From contig DYTG01000101.1 in NCBI GenBank assembly GCA_020726085.1, forward strand, positions 1 to 6,068: a stretch of DNA of 6,068 bases, read 5' to 3'. The translations under genes were made by a program, and so were the position numbers. The notes below the pieces were generated by a model that was given only the letters and a program-made list of their open reading frames with translations, did no database searches and was not told the DNA's origin. Source of the DNA: Sulfurovum sp. Its GTDB lineage: Bacteria > Campylobacterota > Campylobacteria > Campylobacterales > Sulfurovaceae. Positions 4,869-6,068 of the stretch are shown piece after piece (the stretch's first letter is position 1; the number at the start of each line of letters is the position of its first letter).

Positions 4869-5936
4869 TTAAGAGTTTCGATTACCCATCACCAAATCGC
4901 CTACTATGCCCAAAACTGATCCTTCGCCTACGTCATGACCTCCTGCTTGTGGAGCTGCGGCGTACATTTTACCTGCCAATCTTGAAAAAGGAAGTGATTG
5001 TATCCATATACGCCCAGGACCCTTAAGCTGTGCGAAGAAAAATCCCTCTCCACCAAAAAGCCCCGTTTTGATACCTCCTGCTTGAATAATATCAAATTCA
5101 ACCGTTGGTTCCATAGCTACAAGGCATCCTGTATCGAGATGAATCACTTCACCTTGTTGGAGCTTAATCTCTTTGAGCATTCCCCCTGCGTGGATAAAGA
5201 CTTGTCCATCGCCTTCAAGCTTTTGCATGATAAATCCCTCACCCCCAAAGAGTGCGGTTAAGATCTTTTTTTGGAAGAAGATACCGATAGATACCCCTTT
5301 GGCAGCGCACAAAAAACAATCTTTTTGGCAAATAAGCACACCTCCATGCTCTTTGAGATTGACAGGAATGATACGCCCTGGGTAGGGTGCTGCAAACGCT
5401 ACTTTGGCCTTGCCGCTTCCTGCGTGGGTAAATACGGTGGTAAAGAGCGATTCACCTGTAATGATACGTTTACCTGCACCCAAAAGCTTATCCCAAACGC
5501 CGCCTTTATCCTCTTTTGTCCCCGAACCGTCACCAAAGAGTGTATCCATCGTAATGGCACTGTGTTTGTACATCATTGATCCTGCTTCGGCTACGGCACT
5601 CTCTCCTGCATCAAGTTCGATTTCGACGTATTGAATATCCTCTCCAAATATCTCATAATCAATCACATCGGCTACCTTTTGCGTATAGGTTTGGGTTGGT
5701 TGAGGCGTTGGTGTGTTTTGTTGGTGAAGTGCTGGTGGAGGAGTAGGCGGATTATAGGGTTGTGCATTCTCCTCTCCTACCAAATCGGCTAGGGTATTCA
5801 TGGGTTGCCACTCATTCATTCCCGTCGTCCACGCATACCCGCTACTATCGCTTTTAGTGGCTAATTTTGCCTCAATCTTGCTAATAGGCCCTTGTTTGCG
5901 TCCATTATCGTACTCAATATACCAATCTCTTACCAT
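4869..5936 (-). CDS. GYF_2-AIM24 fusion protein (TIGR00266 family)
   Basis: A 355-aa protein with two parts. Residues 4-53 form a GYF_2 (DUF4339) domain: WYIEYDNGRKQGP with W5, G16 and P17, then AWTTGMNEWQPM with W36, G39 and W43. A proline/threonine/glutamine linker spans about 59-86. Residues 92-350 are an AIM24/TIGR00266 domain, with VEIELDAGESAVAEAGSM at 104-121, GESLFTTVFTHAG at 161-173, APYPGRI at 183-189, and a repeated LFGGEGF at 229-235 and 293-299 reflecting the internal pseudo-repeat of this beta fold. AIM24 in yeast mitochondria shapes inner-membrane organisation; bacterial members are uncharacterised. GYF_2 domains are predicted protein-interaction modules. No signal peptide or membrane helix is visible, so it is probably cytoplasmic. 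A GGAGGT site five bases before the ATG fixes the start. It is a single-gene unit with its own promoter and terminator. Domain calls are strong; function is unknown. Confidence 0.93.
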   Translation of the reverse strand: MVRDWYIEYDNGRKQGPISKIEAKLATKSDSSGYAWTTGMNEWQPMNTLADLVGEENAQPYNPPTPPPALHQQNTPTPQPTQTYTQKVADVIDYEIFGEDIQYVEIELDAGESAVAEAGSMMYKHSAITMDTLFGDGSGTKEDKGGVWDKLLGAGKRIITGESLFTTVFTHAGSGKAKVAFAAPYPGRIIPVNLKEHGGVLICQKDCFLCAAKGVSIGIFFQKKILTALFGGEGFIMQKLEGDGQVFIHAGGMLKEIKLQQGEVIHLDTGCLVAMEPTVEFDIIQAGGIKTGLFGGEGFFFAQLKGPGRIWIQSLPFSRLAGKMYAAAPQAGGHDVGEGSVLGIVGDLVMGNRNS

Positions 5937-5941
5937 ACTAT

Positions 5942-5947
5942 ACCTCC
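5942..5947 (-). promoter_or_regulatory. Strong ribosome binding site of the AIM24 gene
   Basis: GGAGGT on the minus strand, five bases before the ATG at 5936, is a near-ideal Shine-Dalgarno and suggests high translation. Confidence 0.75.
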
Positions 5948-5956
5948 GTGTAAATT

Positions 5957-5962
5957 ATTATA
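5957..5962 (-). promoter_or_regulatory. Putative -10 box of the AIM24 gene
   Basis: An exact TATAAT on the minus strand 20 nt upstream of the ATG gives a very short leader holding the ribosome site. No convincing -35 lies at 16-18 nt. Confidence 0.5.
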
Positions 5963-5995
5963 CGATTATGATACCACAACTAGGCTAATAGTATC

Positions 5996-6061
5996 TCAAC
6001 CACCCATTAACCGCAACGCTTCAAGCTTCAATAGTTCATCGTAGATAGCTTTGTAGATAAT
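5996..6061 (-). pseudogene. Possible end of a decayed gene
   Basis: One minus-strand frame reads 21 sense codons (AIYDELLKLEALRLMGG at its end) to a TGA at 5996-5998, but an in-frame TGA at 6062-6064 lies immediately upstream. The helical, Leu-rich composition resembles a protein C-terminus, so this could be a frameshifted or nonsense-mutated gene end, or chance. The window stops too soon to decide, and no family is recognised. Confidence 0.15.
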
Positions 6062-6068
6062 TCAATCA

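Noticed and set aside
4805..4872. Direct repeat GAGTAGTTAA at 4805-4814 and 4863-4872
   Set aside because: Only 10 bp and AT-rich, with the second copy overlapping the AIM24 stop; nothing between the copies looks like a mobile element, so chance is likely.
5271..5579. A 102-codon plus-strand frame
   Set aside because: Antisense shadow of the AIM24 domain, whose conserved motifs are unmistakable on the minus strand.
1..6068. A complete undescribed defence or mobile system
   Set aside because: No transposase, recombinase, reverse transcriptase, CRISPR repeat or multi-gene defence signature was found; the Uma2 gene alone is not enough.

Overview
The window looks like ordinary chromosome from a member of the Campylobacterota (Epsilonproteobacteria), perhaps a free-living sulfur-oxidising type. 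This is inferred from the moderately AT-rich sequence, compact gene packing with 1-4 nt junctions, good TATAAT -10 boxes with no recognisable -35, and the gene families present. No rRNA, tRNA, CRISPR array, insertion sequence or phage gene was seen. Genus cannot be fixed from this window.

Layout: (1) 1-1252, minus strand: the first 417 codons of a gene that runs off the left edge. It has an N-terminal helix-turn-helix and two similar beta-rich segments, and is probably a one-component regulator or sensor of an undescribed kind. (2) 1253-1542: divergent intergenic region with a perfect 10-bp inverted repeat near the regulator's promoter and a promoter for the rightward genes. (3) 1543-2663, plus strand: uppP (undecaprenyl-diphosphate phosphatase) and a VanZ-like membrane protein, overlapping by ATGA. 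(4) 2665-3219, minus: a Uma2-family (PD-(D/E)XK fold) protein with its own extended -10 promoter, convergent with the VanZ-like gene with 1 bp between stops. (5) 3271-4495, minus: a tightly coupled pair, DUF58 then a DUF4381-like membrane protein, the core of a MoxR/Bat operon but with no MoxR ATPase and no VWA genes beside it. (6) 4496-4868: an open but start-less plus-strand reading frame (probably a decayed small gene) and a hairpin terminator. (7) 4869-5936, minus: a GYF_2-AIM24 fusion protein with a strong Shine-Dalgarno and a TATAAT box. (8) 5937-6068: promoter region and a possible decayed gene end.

The uppP/VanZ-like pair points to lipid-carrier recycling and envelope work. The DUF58/DUF4381 pair is also envelope-linked in known operons. 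The other genes do not form an evident pathway with them. No complete novel multi-gene system is demonstrated. The best leads are the duplicated-domain helix-turn-helix protein with its operator-like palindrome, and the stripped-down DUF58/DUF4381 pair whose DUF58 has lost the usual metal-site motif.
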